Source: Gigaspora rosea (Eukaryota > Glomeromycota > Glomeromycetes > Diversisporales > Gigasporaceae). From it: a stretch of DNA of 64,000 nucleotides. Below, one piece after another: positions 11,921-23,099 of the stretch. The translations under genes were made by a program, and so were the position numbers. The notes below the pieces were generated by a model, which was given only the letters and a program-made list of their open reading frames with translations, ran no database searches and was not told where the DNA came from. Position 1 is the first letter of the stretch; each line of letters opens with the position of its first letter. The stretch spans positions 162,509 to 226,508 of the forward strand of contig QKWP01000364.1 of the NCBI GenBank assembly GCA_003550325.1, written 5' to 3'.

Positions 11921-13333
11921 ATGATTTCACTATCGAACGAATGTTACTATATGATAATTAATAACCTCTGGCCTAATTATAAAAGCTTATTTTCATGTGC
12001 TCTTGTAAACCGTCAATGGTGTAGAATTTGTATACCAATATTATGGTACGATCCAAAAAAACGGTTTAATGACATAAGACTTATAAGAATGTTCCTTTTA
12101 ACGTTAAATATTGAAGAACAAGCCCTATTAATTCCTTTTAAAATTACCCTTCCTAATTGTCCAAAATCACTATTTGAATATACGAGTTATATTACATCTG
12201 TTAACAGTTATTTGTATAGCGGAATTAGTAATTGGCTTTATCATAATAGATATACAAGATATAATTCAGGATGCGAACTTGAAAATGCCGTTAAATGTTC
12301 TTTGATTAAAATGTTTCTGCGAACCAGTAAAAATCTTAAATATTTATATCTTAATGAAATAATTTGCAATCAGTTAATTTTTGAAAGTCTTTATGAGAAT
12401 AATACTATTACTTCCATGGATTTATATAATATTAATGGCGATTTTAAATCCAAAGCAATAAATGTATTAGTAAAAATCCTTTATAAAAATTTTACTTTAA
12501 CTTCTTTAGAAATTTATAATATTCGGATTGGAATTGAAGAGGGGAAGATGTTAGCAAAGTCTCTTTGCGAGAACAACTCGCTGACTTCTTTGAACTTTGG
12601 TTATAACGAAATTGGATTAGAATTAGGAAAAGCATTTGCAGATGCACTTTGCGAAAATACTTCGTTAACTTCTTTGAATTTTAATCCTAACAATCTTGGA
12701 TCAGAAGGGGGAAAAGCATTTGCTGATGCACTTTGTAGAAACGTCACACTAACTTCTTTGAATCTTAGTTTTAATAATATCGGATTAGAAGGCGGAAAGG
12801 CATTAGCAAATGCACTTTACAAGAACTTTACGCTGACTTCTTTGGATCTTTATGATAATAATATTGGTTCAGGAGGAGGAAAGGCATTAGCGGATGCACT
12901 TTGCAAGAATATCACACTGAAAGAATTAAATCTTCAATATAATAGTCTTGGATCAGAAGGAGGCAAAGCATTAGCAAATGCACTTTGTAAGAATACTACA
13001 CTAACTTCATTAGATATCACTGGTAATAAACTTGGGTCTGATGGAGGAAAAGCATTAGCAGATGCACTTTGCAAGAACACCACGTTGACTTCTTTAAATC
13101 TTGGTTATAATAATATTGGATCGGAAGGAGGGAATGCATTAGCTGATGCACTTTGTAAGAATACCACACTGATTTATTTAGATATTCAATATAATAATCT
13201 TGCATCAAAAGGAAAAGAAGCATTAATAAAAGCACTTTGCAAAAATAATACCCTGAAATGTTTGGTTCTTTATGATATTATTACATTCCCTTATATAGAA
13301 TTAATTAATCCAGGCATTAAAATATTGCAATAA
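11921..13333 (+). CDS. F-box-like / leucine-rich-repeat protein (470 aa)
   Basis: Single-exon gene. Residues 1-47 form an F-box-like start with the conserved phrase LFSCALVNRQWCR, followed by IPILW. A linker region (about 50-160) is strongly shared with the paralogue at 62141. From about residue 165 to 450 there are ten or so 28-residue ribonuclease-inhibitor-type repeats (pattern LTSLNL..N.LGSEGGKALADALCKNT). By family knowledge, F-box/LRR proteins are substrate receptors of SCF ubiquitin ligases, with the LRR arc binding the target; a role here is inferred. The ATG was chosen because it immediately starts the F-box and lies 40 bases after a conserved TATA motif. AATAAA overlaps the stop codon. 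The LRR units are also close to repeats at the DNA level (84 bp). Confidence 0.88.
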   Translation: MISLSNECYYMIINNLWPNYKSLFSCALVNRQWCRICIPILWYDPKKRFNDIRLIRMFLLTLNIEEQALLIPFKITLPNCPKSLFEYTSYITSVNSYLYSGISNWLYHNRYTRYNSGCELENAVKCSLIKMFLRTSKNLKYLYLNEIICNQLIFESLYENNTITSMDLYNINGDFKSKAINVLVKILYKNFTLTSLEIYNIRIGIEEGKMLAKSLCENNSLTSLNFGYNEIGLELGKAFADALCENTSLTSLNFNPNNLGSEGGKAFADALCRNVTLTSLNLSFNNIGLEGGKALANALYKNFTLTSLDLYDNNIGSGGGKALADALCKNITLKELNLQYNSLGSEGGKALANALCKNTTLTSLDITGNKLGSDGGKALADALCKNTTLTSLNLGYNNIGSEGGNALADALCKNTTLIYLDIQYNNLASKGKEALIKALCKNNTLKCLVLYDIITFPYIELINPGIKILQ

Positions 13334-14445
13334 AATAATTATTTATTATATGGTAAGAGAATAAAATAATTCAAAACATATAAAGTTTGATATGCCCAGA
13401 AATAACTTTAAGACCAAGAATAACATCATATATATTTAGATATTTTAATAATATTATATTGGTTACCTGCATGTATATGACGCTATGAGACTGGGAGATT
13501 AATTAATATTCCATTCTAATACTTCGAAATTTTCAATTTTTAACAGTGCAAATCTTTAATAAATAATATTGGATAGTTTTTATTGGCATTTTTTTTTAAT
13601 AAATATTCAAGTGAAAACAACTTGTATTTATATTATCACGTTATGAAAATTCTTTTCACGCATGAAAATATAAATTATGCAATAATTACACGATTAATAA
13701 ATCATCATTCAATTAACGTATAAATTTTTATCATCCAAGGACCATTAGTCATAAACAATTGCAATTATTTTGAAAGGAACCTGATAATCACGCTATCTAA
13801 GATGCATTAATTACCTTAGAAAAGTAATTTTAAATGCATTCACTCGGTTAAAATGCATATCAGCACTGTTTGTACAAGAAAAAATCAACCATTTAATAAA
13901 ATCAACGAATTGTTTGAAGTAGAAGTCCTCCGCTACGCTTCGGGCAAAAATTCGCTACATCATTACCAAAAATATTTTCAATCAATAATTGTAAGATCAA
14001 TAACTTCTTTAAAAAAGGTGAAAAATTGTTCAAATAAATTTTTCTGAAAATGCAATTAAAATGAACTCTAAAAATTAACTTCTAAAGAATATTTTGCTAA
14101 ATAATAATATCATGAAAAAAAAATAGGAAACGTCTCATCAAAAATGATAAAATCCAACCATAAAAAAGAATGTTAGCAATAAAGCTTTTGTCAAAAATCA
14201 ACTAAAATCTAGGAAAAAGTCCGGTCTAAAATTTCACCAAATATAAAGTTGATCGAAAATAAACGAAAACGGATTAAAGTTTCGACATAAAATAGTTCAA
14301 AGCCTTACATTGTTAAAAATGGGAAAAGAAGAAAAAAATTATTGACTTTTTTTTTTGTACGAATATCTGTGTCAAATTAGGAAATGATCATTTAACTACA
14401 GTGCGGGAACCCTTAAATCAACCGGGAAACCTTAAATCAACAACC
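13334..14445. other. Intergenic, no gene seen
   Basis: Contains the 3' flank of the F-box/LRR gene (AATAAA words at 13329 and about 13361) and AT-rich sequence with stops throughout. A 64-residue reading frame near 13853 has no recognisable features. Confidence 0.4.
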
Positions 14446-15677
14446 CACCAGGGCGGAAAGTCTACGGACGTCCCGATCACGTGACCTTTTTGCTTACGGA
14501 CACGTACCGATCATAATAAATAACTTTTTAAATTAAAGTGATCCACAGGGCTTTTGTACTAAGTTAACTTCCTTTACTACACTAATAAAACTTGTTCTCC
14601 TGGTCATTCTAATCATAATGATGGTGAGATTATTAAATCTGTCCAGATATGGTCTTTCGAATTTCTAAGATTATATAAAAGCATCGTACAAAATTTAAGA
14701 GGTTATATCTCCGGTTCTATTGAACAGATTTCAATAATCCTACTACCATTAGAGCCAAATTATAAGAGGAACAAGTTTACTTAGAGTAATAGAAAGACTA
14801 ACATAGTACGAGGGCTTTCTGGATCACCTTTTTCTTATTTTTTCATTTTTAAAATAAAAAAAGTGATCTGACAGGTTTTTGTACTAAGTCAATCTCTTTT
14901 ATCGTCATAAGAAAACTTGTCCTCAATCTTTCCAGTTCTAATTGTGGTCAAGTTATTAAAATCAGCATAGATTAGCTTAAGATATAATCTTCCAAAGTTT
15001 ATAGGACATTTTCATATAATTCGAAAGGTCATCACCGGTTCTACTGGGCAGATTTTAAGTCTCACCACTATTAGGACCAGAAAGACCAGGAGAACAAGTT
15101 CAATTAGTATGATCAAGAAGGTTAACTTAGTACAAAAGCCTACTAGATCACTTTAATTTAAAAAGTTATTTATTTTGGTACGTGCCCGTCACATGAGCAG
15201 TACATGTCCGTAATAGAGTGTCCAGGATTATGCGAAAGCATAATATGCGCATAATTTTCCAAAATTTCGCATTGCATATGCTTCGCATAATTCGACCAAA
15301 AAAAGCACTCAGATCACGTGGCTGAAATATAATTGGTTGGTTAAATTCAATCGGAACTAATTGTAATTTGGGGACAGAGTAATATGTTCTGAAAAGTTCC
15401 AAAGTAGAAAAGAATGAACTAAATTACGAGCATGACCAAGGTAAAATTTTCAGTAAGTTCTGAAAAATTCCAAATAGAAACAATTACATATAGTGTACAA
15501 TAATAAAAAATCGCATAATCGATCGCATAATTTTAAATTTATTTCGCATCCATCGCATAATCAACCTCAAATCGCACCCATAATTTACCTCATCGCATCG
15601 TATAATTCTGGACACCCTAGTCCATAAGCAAAATGTCATGAGACTGGTACGTGTCCGTAGACTTTCCGCACCAGAGG
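14446..15677. mobile_element. Large palindromic element with fourfold internal symmetry
   Basis: The outer arms are GGCGGAAAGTCTACGGACG..TTGCTTACGGACACGTACC on the left (14454-14510) and the reverse complement ending GTCCGTAGACTTTCCGC on the right (to about 15670). The right arm is interrupted by an insertion at 15214-15619. Inside lie two 289-290 bp units (14539-14827 and 14863-15151) that are inverted copies of each other. Each unit itself begins GTGATCYRNAGG.TTTTGTACTAAG and ends in the reverse complement. No coding capacity. Confidence 0.7.
15214..15619. mobile_element. Nested hAT-like MITE (406 bp)
   Basis: Ends are TAGAGTGTCCAGGATTATGCG and the reverse complement of TAGGGTGTCCAGAATTATACG. 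The flanks GTCCGTAA (15206-15213) and GTCCATAA (15620-15627) agree at 7 of 8 bases, as an 8-bp target duplication would after one mutation. The 8-bp duplication and TAGRG ends point to the hAT superfamily. It sits in the right arm of the larger palindromic element and is therefore younger. The interior is rich in CGCATAAT words. Confidence 0.7.
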
Positions 15678-16132
15678 TCTAAACACTTTAAGTGTTTTCA
15701 AACAATTGATATTGTTCTCACTTATATCACTAAAAAAAAAATAAAAAAAAATAAAAAATAGCAGAATACTACAATATGAAGTATAACATCAAATAAGTAG
15801 TTATTATAGCAAATTGAAACCTCAACATAAAAATTAAATAAGGATTTTTTTCAATTTTTGGTTTGACATAAAATTATATAGCTAATTATTATATATTTAT
15901 GAGAACAGTATTATTATTTTACTGTTCTCAAAAAATTTTTTAATAGTGAACATAATGGTCACATTACTGCAAAAGTGTCTAGACTTCTAGTGGAGCCTTA
16001 AAAGCATTAAAACAACTAGTCCTATATAGATGGCCAAATTTTGGGTTGGGTTAGAAGTTGGGTCAGAGCCAATAAATTGCAGAAAATTTTGCAAATAAAA
16101 AAATAAAAAAAATAAAAACAAGGAAAGATTAT
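15678..16132. other. Intergenic with a small hairpin
   Basis: No gene. GAGAACAGTA..TACTGTTCTC near 15901-15930 is a simple inverted repeat. GTTGGGTTAGAAGTTGGGTCAGAGCCAATAAATTGCA near 16045 is repeated directly at 16820 on the other side of the next element. Confidence 0.4.
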
Positions 16133-16748
16133 ACAACAGTTAACCCAGTGATGATCATGGATGATTACGGATTATCACCATCCATATAATCACAAATAAT
16201 TTTGATTGGCAAAATAATATAAACAAATACAGGTATCAGATTTTATAGGATTGCCAAAATATACCCAGGGCATAGACTATTATTTTGGTTTTTTAGGGTT
16301 AAGGTTAGTTAGCACATGATGTTTATTTTAAAATTAATTTATTTATTTTTAGTAATAGTTTAAGTGCCTATACCCCAGGTACATTTTAAGGATGCCCAAA
16401 AACTTCAAGTTTATTTAAGTTAGAATTAGGGTTCCTATAGGACTTGATGTTAGCAAAATACATAGTAAAATTGCTCAAGGAATTTTTTTTGTTAAGGCGT
16501 AAAAGGGAAATAATCGATTTTTGAAAAGGTGAACATTGTTTGATCTTTTGTTGTATTATATTACATCAAGGTATGACTTGGTTTGCACTATACAAAATAA
16601 CATAATAGTGAAATTTTGATGGGTAGTTAAGATACACAAATATGTAATTGATATCATCTGATATTTGTTTATATTTTTTGACCAATAAAATTACTAAGTG
16701 ATTATATAGAAGGTGACAATTCGTGATAATCACTGAGTTAACTGTTGT
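16133..16748. mobile_element. MITE-like inverted-repeat element (616 bp) with an inner inverted repeat
   Basis: The termini are ACAACAGTTAACCCAGTGAT and the reverse complement ATCACTGAGTTAACTGTTGT. The arms continue for about 100 bases, including the TATAAACAAATA block. An inner inverted pair (about 16247-16280 and 16370-16399, CCCAGGGCATAGAC / GTGCCTATACCCCAGG) suggests a second, older element or a further hairpin inside. The same GTTGGGTT..GAGCCAAT sequence lies directly repeated outside both ends. Confidence 0.6.
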
Positions 16749-17469
16749 AAAAGTGTCACAAAAAAAAAACTGAAATATAATTTAGCAAGACAAAAAAAAT
16801 TATAAACCTTTAACTTTGGGTTGGAAGTTGGGTTAGAGCCAATCAAATTGCAAAAAAAAATTTACGAATAAAAAAAAAACTTAAAAAAAATTTTAAATTT
16901 TTTTTAAAATCTTTTAAAAAATTTTTAAATTTTTTAAACCTTTTTTGTAATTCTGGCCATTACTATGGTAATGCTGGCCAAAATTATAGTAGGAAAATTT
17001 TATGGTTATAAATAAAAGGAGGAATGTATTTGTTACTCCTATAACATAAATATTTGTCACAGGTTTATTTATAACTCAAAACTTTACTAAGATAATACCT
17101 ATTGCACTTTTAACAAAAAATAATCCTCTCACAATTCTGTATTAATTTTGATCCTAACCCTAACTTTACTTTAATATTAATATTGCCTTATTGGACGTGA
17201 CAGTTATGGGGTAACAAATGCATTTTTTCTAAATAAAATTAGTGACTTTTAACCTTTATAACTGTAGTTAAACTTAATAAATTAAAAAACAACTTTATTC
17301 TTAAAGTCTTCTCTACATTTTCAAAAAAAAAATTGTTCTAGCTATACTGGTTATTTTTTTATAACAGTTTAAAAATTATCAATTTCACTTGTTGATAGGG
17401 TTCCTGCACTATAGTATGCGATTCCCTCTGATCTGCAGAGGATCACACTTTTGTGATAACCAATTATTC
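16749..17469. other. Intergenic with a small inverted-repeat element
   Basis: Bases 17031-17228 are bounded by GAATGTATTTGTTACTCCTATAAC and the diverged reverse complement GTTATGGGGTAACAAATGCATT, with TGTCAC words inside both arms, a MITE-like pattern of about 200 bp. The rest is A/T-rich and holds no gene. Confidence 0.4.
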
Positions 17470-17815
17470 CTATAATATGAGAGGTTAATAATTCTGTATT
17501 TCTTAACACCAAACATTATCTTAAGTATTTTAGTACAGTATTTTTGCTATAGATTTCTTTTAATGCGCTTATTTTACAATCGTCAAAAAAGCTAAAAGAG
17601 GTAATGCAATGTTTTTATAAAGAACTTCTGCCAAAGGTTTTCCTACCTCAAAAGCAAGATTAATAAAAGAAATATCTAAAAGCATGGCACTTATGCAAGA
17701 AGCTTTTGCTAGTACTTTTCTCCTTCTTCAAAAATTCTATTCTCTCCAAAACTTAAAAAATTAAACTAGTATTTTTGCAAGAGCTTTAGCTAATATCTCT
17801 TCTTTTTCATTTTCA
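17470..17815 (-). pseudogene. F-box/LRR gene fragment
   Basis: The minus strand matches the 3' part of the F-box/LRR gene at 48775-50250. Shared phrases include ATTTCTTTTAATGCGCTTATTTT, AAGCAAGATTAATAAAAGAAATATCTAAAAG and AAGAAGCTTTTGCTAGT. Only the last three or so repeats and part of the C-terminal tail are present. There is no F-box, no start and several frame breaks. It is a dead scrap of the family. Confidence 0.65.
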
Positions 17816-18142
17816 ATTTGTTTTTTTTAGTAATGCTTATCTATCTGCTATGTATTAATATTTATTGGATTAATACATTGCATAGCACAATATTCTATTT
17901 ATCTGGCAGCTTACTATGATCATATCACCAGAATAATTAGAGTTATTTCGATGGTGATTGCATCATCATTAAATAATGAAGTTATTTGATAATAACACAA
18001 TTATCATTGAAAGAACTCAGATTATTCTGTTAACTTGGTTATTATAAGCCACCAACCATATAAAACCATTATTAAATGCTGCGTGCGCAGCCAGATAAAA
18101 TGAATCATTTTGCAATGAATTCTGTTATTGGCCAATACGTAT
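17816..18142. other. Intergenic, no gene seen
   Basis: A/T-rich with stops in all frames. GCTGCGTGCGCAGC near 18078 is a short palindrome. Confidence 0.35.
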
Positions 18143-18549
18143 ATATTATCTGACAAACTTATATGATTATGAATGTATTTCCTTCTGTTATTTTTTTCAT
18201 GTGTTACAAAATAATCACGTTTACTTGAATTAAAACTCAGCTGACAACTCTCTACAAATCATGATCATAAATTGCCAGATAACACCAATATTGGATAAAA
18301 TGTCAAATAACAGTAATTTGGAAAATGATCATGTGCCGTTTTGTGGCATGTGTAGCCAATCATTTGCTAAATTAACTATATTCAACAATTTGTTCAATAT
18401 TGGTATTATCCGGCAATTTATGATCATGATTGGTAGGAAGTTGTCAGCTGAGTTTTAATTCAAGTAAACATGATTATTTTATAATATATGAAAAAATAAC
18501 AAAAAGAAATACATTCATGATCATATGAGTTTGCCAGATAACTATATAT
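18143..18549. mobile_element. Long-arm palindromic MITE (about 407 bp)
   Basis: Arms of about 150 bases (TTATCTGACAAACTTATATGATTATGAATG on the left, the reverse complement on the right ending CATATGAGTTTGCCAGATAA) flank a centre of about 100 bases. The context TATATA occurs on both sides and may be the duplicated target. The 65-residue reading frame in the middle is bounded by arm sequence and is not credible. Confidence 0.65.
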
Positions 18550-18598
18550 TATTGCGCGTCAATTTGATTGACTAATTTCATTAGTCATAATTACATGA

Positions 18599-18802
18599 GT
18601 TTTTCAAAGTTAGGATTAGCTTAAGATTCAAAATTACCAGCAAAAGAATAGTTATTTTAGTAAAATTTCAAGATATTAATACTTCTAAATAATATTGAAT
18701 GTTTTTCAAAGTTAGGATTAGCTTAAGATTCAAAATTACCAGCAAAAGAATAGTTATTTTAGTAAAATTTCAAGATATTAATACTTCTAAATAATATTGA
18801 AT
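18599..18802. repeat. Exact 102-bp tandem duplication
   Basis: The block starting GTTTTTCAAAGTTAGGATTAG and ending AATAATATTGAAT at 18599-18700 is repeated immediately at 18701-18802. I saw no differences between the copies, so the event is recent. No gene is involved. Confidence 0.85.
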
Positions 18803-19261
18803 TAAATAAGTTGTTGTTTTTTTAATTCCAATTAATATGTTTTTCATCTTTCATTCTTTTTTTCTTTTTGCAATTGCATTATTATAACAATGTATATTAA
18901 GTTAATCAATATAATCAAATTTAAAATTTTTATTTAATATTGTACTAGCTTATTGTACTTTATATTGTAAATAAGAAAGATCAAAAAGCTTTTGATATTT
19001 GATAATAAATTGCTTACAAATAATTGATACATTAATATTTACTAGATTATAAACTAATCTATGATTAAAAATTACTAGTACTAATGCTATTGCTATTTTT
19101 TGTATATACTTGTTGTTAAATGAACTGCTTCTAATAAATTAGTATTATCTGGTCTTTATTTTTTATAAATATTATGATAATTATTGATATATATATATAC
19201 AAAGTAATCTTTCTAATAAAATATTAAAAAATTAAATATTAAAGTTTAGTCAAAATTAATT
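18803..19261. other. Intergenic, no gene seen
   Basis: Strongly A/T-rich, dense stops, one (TA)n patch near 19189. Nothing supported. Confidence 0.4.
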
Positions 19262-20522
19262 TACTGTATTTTTGTGAAATAACAGGCTAGAGCATTATTT
19301 AGAAAATCAGATTTCCAAAATAGTATATATGGTTTCGAAATAATACTCTAGCACAGCTCAATATAATGTGCCCCATATCTAAATGATCACAAAATTCCCA
19401 CTAATTTTCAAATCAGAGGGAACGTTAAAGCTAGGTGTGTTTGAACTACTTTTTTGATGCAGTTAGAGCTACTTTTTTATGATATAGTTAAGGTTAACAG
19501 TTATATAGATATCAAGAATATAACTTATGCAGTATGTAGTTCTATATATCAAATGCACCTGGCTTTAACAGACCCCAAAATCAGCTATAAGTTATTGTTC
19601 AGAGCAAATGTACAAAGTTTATGGCTATAATGCGAAAGGCAGCTCACCAGAGGTGTGACTTGGTGATGATTTAACCTGATTTATAATAAAAGTGGCTTGT
19701 ATTTTAAGATAATCTGAGTTTAATATATGCTTTATTGAATTTAATTCTTGATAATCCAAAGATTTTTCTGCAAAAGAGCTAAAACAACTTTCTTTTTATA
19801 CTTTACAAATATTATGAGATTTGCAAATCTAACATCATATGTTACTTGGGAATATTATGGAAATTACGAAACTAAAATTATATGATATTCCACCTCAAAC
19901 GACTTTATCATATTATGCGTATTATACGACAGATTGTATGATTTCTAAATCATTCCACTATAAGCTAAGCTCTGTACAATGAAAGTATGCATGATCGATT
20001 ATAACAATCAATTATGCATGATTGATTATGCAATTTATTAATTATGCATAATCGATTTCATATGAAATGTGATGCAGTATACTTTCAATGATCGTCCTAT
20101 ATTTGAATTATCACATTTTACTCTGTGACTAGGGTTTCTCAAATTCAAATCAAATCAAATATTAGGTCATTTTGAATATGATCAAATCAAATTGACTCTG
20201 ATTTGAATTTGATTTGATTCAAATATTTGAATTTGAATTTGATTTGAATTTGAATTTTTAATAATAATTTTCAAATCAAATCAAATATTTGTCAAAACAA
20301 ATCAAATTCGGCTATATTTGAATTTGATCAAATCAAATATAGTCAAATTTGAATTTGAATTTGATCAAATATTTGATTCAAATATTTGAAGATCAAATCA
20401 AATTGCGGAACACTATCTGTGACTTTATATTGTTTCAAAATAATGCCCTAGTGGGTACTCTAAATAATGCGCCTATACTCAAAATAATGTGCTGGGGTGT
20501 ATTATTTCATGAAAATACAGTA
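19262..20522. mobile_element. Non-autonomous TA-flanked transposon (1.26 kb)
   Basis: Ends read TACTGTATTTTTGTGAAATAA and the reverse complement TTATTTCATGAAAATACAGTA. Subterminal GCATTATTT words continue inward on both sides. The outer TA dinucleotides suit a Tc1/mariner or pogo-type target duplication. Only vestigial frames are inside. An inner inverted cluster (GCATAATCGAT words, 19980-20090) and a younger nested element (20130-20415) occupy the centre. Confidence 0.65.
20130..20415. mobile_element. Nested hAT-like MITE made of ATTTGATTTG repeats (286 bp)
   Basis: Ends are TAGGGTTTCTCAAATT and the reverse complement AATTGCGGAACACTA. A perfect 8-bp duplication TCTGTGAC lies on both sides (20122-20129 and 20416-20423). 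The body is almost wholly AAATCAAAT/ATTTGATTT words in both orientations. The 8-bp duplication and TAGNG ends indicate hAT. Confidence 0.75.
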
Positions 20523-20739
20523 TAATATTTAATGCAAATCATTGATCACAATTAACTAATAATGAGAGAATTTTATATAAATTATATATAAGTAGATATC
20601 AAATATATTATTTTCACTTTAAACCAATGCAAGATTTTACATGATAAGATAGAAAAATATATAACATAAGAATTGCAAAAATTTGCTTTTCAATTTAATC
20701 TTTATTATTCTAATTAGAAGAACAGAAAAACTTTCCTTG

Positions 20740-21145
20740 CAAGAATATCAGATTTTGGCCCAGTCAGTATATAACCTTTTTAAATTTCACAAACTACAGT
20801 CATTCAAAACTTTTGCTACTGCCTGTTCTCAGTGCTCACATGTAGTTTTCGCTTAACTGATTCTGATTTTGAATTATTTTCAAGTACTATATAAAGTGAG
20901 AAAGCAGTAAACCAGGAATTCTGTTTAGTGTCAGTTGCCCAATGGTCAAATGCTTGAAGTTTATTTAAATCTGACTCTTGTAAATACACTATTATATTGA
21001 ATGTAAAGGCCATCCTTTTTTTACCAAACCAATTATTTTTTGTTTCGCGAGCAGCTTTAGGTAAAATTTTCATTTTGTAATCTATCAAAATTAAAGTAGT
21101 TTCATTATCCAAATCTAATAAATTTGTATTAAATTAGGTATCTAG
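20740..21145 (-). pseudogene. DDE-type transposase remnant, 3' part (split by the retrotransposon)
   Basis: A 98-residue reading frame (20816-21112) contains LILIDYKMKILPKAARETK near its start and AFDHWATDTKQNSWFTA later. I recognise this as part of a transposase-like family common in Glomeromycotina, in which the DYKMKILP aspartate is probably the first catalytic acid. The upstream coding portion lies on the far side of the LTR element (35988-36170, minus strand). Joining across the CTAG target keeps the reading direction. Several stops show it was already decayed before or after the insertion. Confidence 0.55.
21142..21145. repeat. Left target-site duplication CTAG of the LTR retrotransposon
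   Basis: CTAG lies directly before the TGTTATAG start of the 5' LTR and is repeated at 35988-35991 directly after the 3' LTR end TGTAACA. The inferred empty site reads GGTATCTAGATAGAC. Four bases is slightly short of the 5 bp usual in Ty3/gypsy. Confidence 0.75.
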
Positions 21146-23025
21146 TGTTATAGAACAATAGTTTATTATATTACCTTATTATTTTATTATTTTATTTTTA
21201 TTATTATATTTTATTATTATATTGTATTATATTATTATCTTAAGAGGTTAGAATAGTTGATACCGCTTATAACGATTATCACGCTTATAACGCTTATAAC
21301 GATTATCACGCTTATAACGCTTATAACGATTATCACGCTTATAACGCTTATAACGATTATCACGCTTATAACGCTTATAACGATTATCACGCTTATAACG
21401 CTTATAACGATTATCACGCTTATAACGCTTATAACGATTATCACGCTTATAACGCTTATAACGATTATCACGCTTATAACGCTTATAACGATTATCACGC
21501 TTATAACGCTTATAACGATTATCACGCTTATAACGCTTATAACGATTATCACGCTTATAACGCTTATAACGATTATCACGCTTATAACGCTTATAACGAT
21601 TATCACGCTTATAACGCTTATAACGATTATCACGCTTATAACGCTTATAACGATTATCACGCTTATAACGCTTATAACGATTATCACGCTTATAACGCTT
21701 ATAACGATTATCACGCTTATAACGCTTATAACGATTATCACGCTTATAACGCTTATAACGATTATCACGCTTATAACGCTTATAACGATTATCACGCTTA
21801 TAACGCTTATAACGATTATCACGCTTATAACGCTTATAACGATTATCACGCTTATAACGCTTATAACGATTATCACGCTTATAACGCTTATAACGATTAT
21901 CACGCTTATAACGCTTATAACGATTATCACGCTTATAACGCTTATAACGATTATCACGCTTATAACGCTTATAACGATTATCACGCTTATAACGCTTATA
22001 ACGATTATCACGCTTATAACGCTTATAACGATTATCACGCTTATAACGCTTATAACGATTATCACGCTTATAACGCTTATAACGATTATCACGCTTATAA
22101 CGCTTATAACGATTATCACGCTTATAACGCTTATAACGATTATCACGCTTATAACGCTTATAACGATTATCACGCTTATAACGCTTATAACGATTATCAC
22201 GCTTATAACGCTTATAACGATTATCACGCTTATAACGCTTATAACGATTATCACGCTTATAACGCTTATAACGATTATCACGCTTATAACGCTTATAACG
22301 ATTATCACGCTTATAACGCTTATAACGATTATCACGCTTATAACGCTTATAACGATTATCACGCTTATAACGCTTATAACGATTATCACGCTTATAACGC
22401 TTATAACGATTATCACGCTTATAACGCTTATAACGATTATCACGCTTATAACGCTTATAACGATTATCACGCTTATAACGCTTATAACGATTATCACGCT
22501 TATAACGCTTATAACGCTTATCACGCTTATAACGCTTATAACAATTATCACGCTTATAACGCTTATGATGCTTATAACGCTTATGACGCTTATAATGCTT
22601 ATATTGCTCTTGTAGATTATAGTGTTTATCATTGTAAATTAACGCTTATAACGCTTATTCTAAAATGTATTTAAAGACACAGAATTTCCCTTAGTCAAAC
22701 TAGACCAAGACACCCCACTTCTCTTATATTTATTATACATCTTGTACTGGGATTTCTTAGGAACAGAAACCTAAGGATAGCCCTATCTTAGATTATTAAT
22801 AAAGAAACTATTTATCTTAATAACACCAAGTTTATTATCAAGTAATAGTAAAATCGATAATTCCTCATTGAATACTCTCACGAACTGCCCTTAGAGAAGA
22901 GTATAATTTCTTACAGACTAAGGAATTATACCTACCTCTTGGACACCGCTATAAACCGATAAAGGATCCCTGTAGCCGTGTCGTTGTTATAGTAAGGAGT
23001 TAAAGAAGGCCTCCCTACTGTAACA
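21146..23025 (+). repeat. 5' LTR (1880 bp)
   Basis: Begins TGTTATAGAACAATAG and ends CTCCCTACTGTAACA, a TG..CA pair. About 120 bases precede a 27-bp tandem array and about 470 unique bases follow it. The unique right part holds the likely transcription start and processing sequences, but I cannot place them. It should have equalled the 3' LTR at insertion; it is now 3.1 kb shorter, the difference lying in the array. Confidence 0.93.
21264..22600. repeat. 27-bp minisatellite in the 5' LTR, about 46 perfect units
   Basis: The unit is three related 9-mers: CGCTTATAA, CGCTTATAA, CGATTATCA. The array is essentially perfect to about 22512, then decays into variants with TATGACGC and TATGATGC. As 27 is a multiple of three and no stops occur, both strands stay open and give long ITL/ISV-repeat frames that are not genes. 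Each unit carries two TTATAA words. Confidence 0.95.
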
Positions 23026-23049
23026 TTTGGTGCCTTCTGGCGGAAACAT
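23026..23049 (+). promoter_or_regulatory. Candidate primer-binding site
   Basis: Immediately after the 5' LTR comes TTTGGTGCCTTCTGGCGGAA. TGGTGCC is complementary to a tRNA 3' end GGCACCA, as expected for minus-strand priming, with a two-base offset from the LTR. The priming tRNA cannot be identified without a tRNA set for this genome. Confidence 0.55.
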
Positions 23050-23099
23050 TTAAAACATTTGGATATTATTGAAGATATTTGAAAACCTCTACAACTCTA

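Noticed and set aside
15166-15402. 78-residue minus-strand frame
   Set aside because: It crosses the boundary of the nested MITE and the host arm, so it cannot be an old coding unit.
21235-22632. 465- and 452-residue open frames on both strands of the 5' LTR
   Set aside because: They arise from a stop-free 27-bp tandem repeat; both strands are open and the translation is a three-residue repeat.
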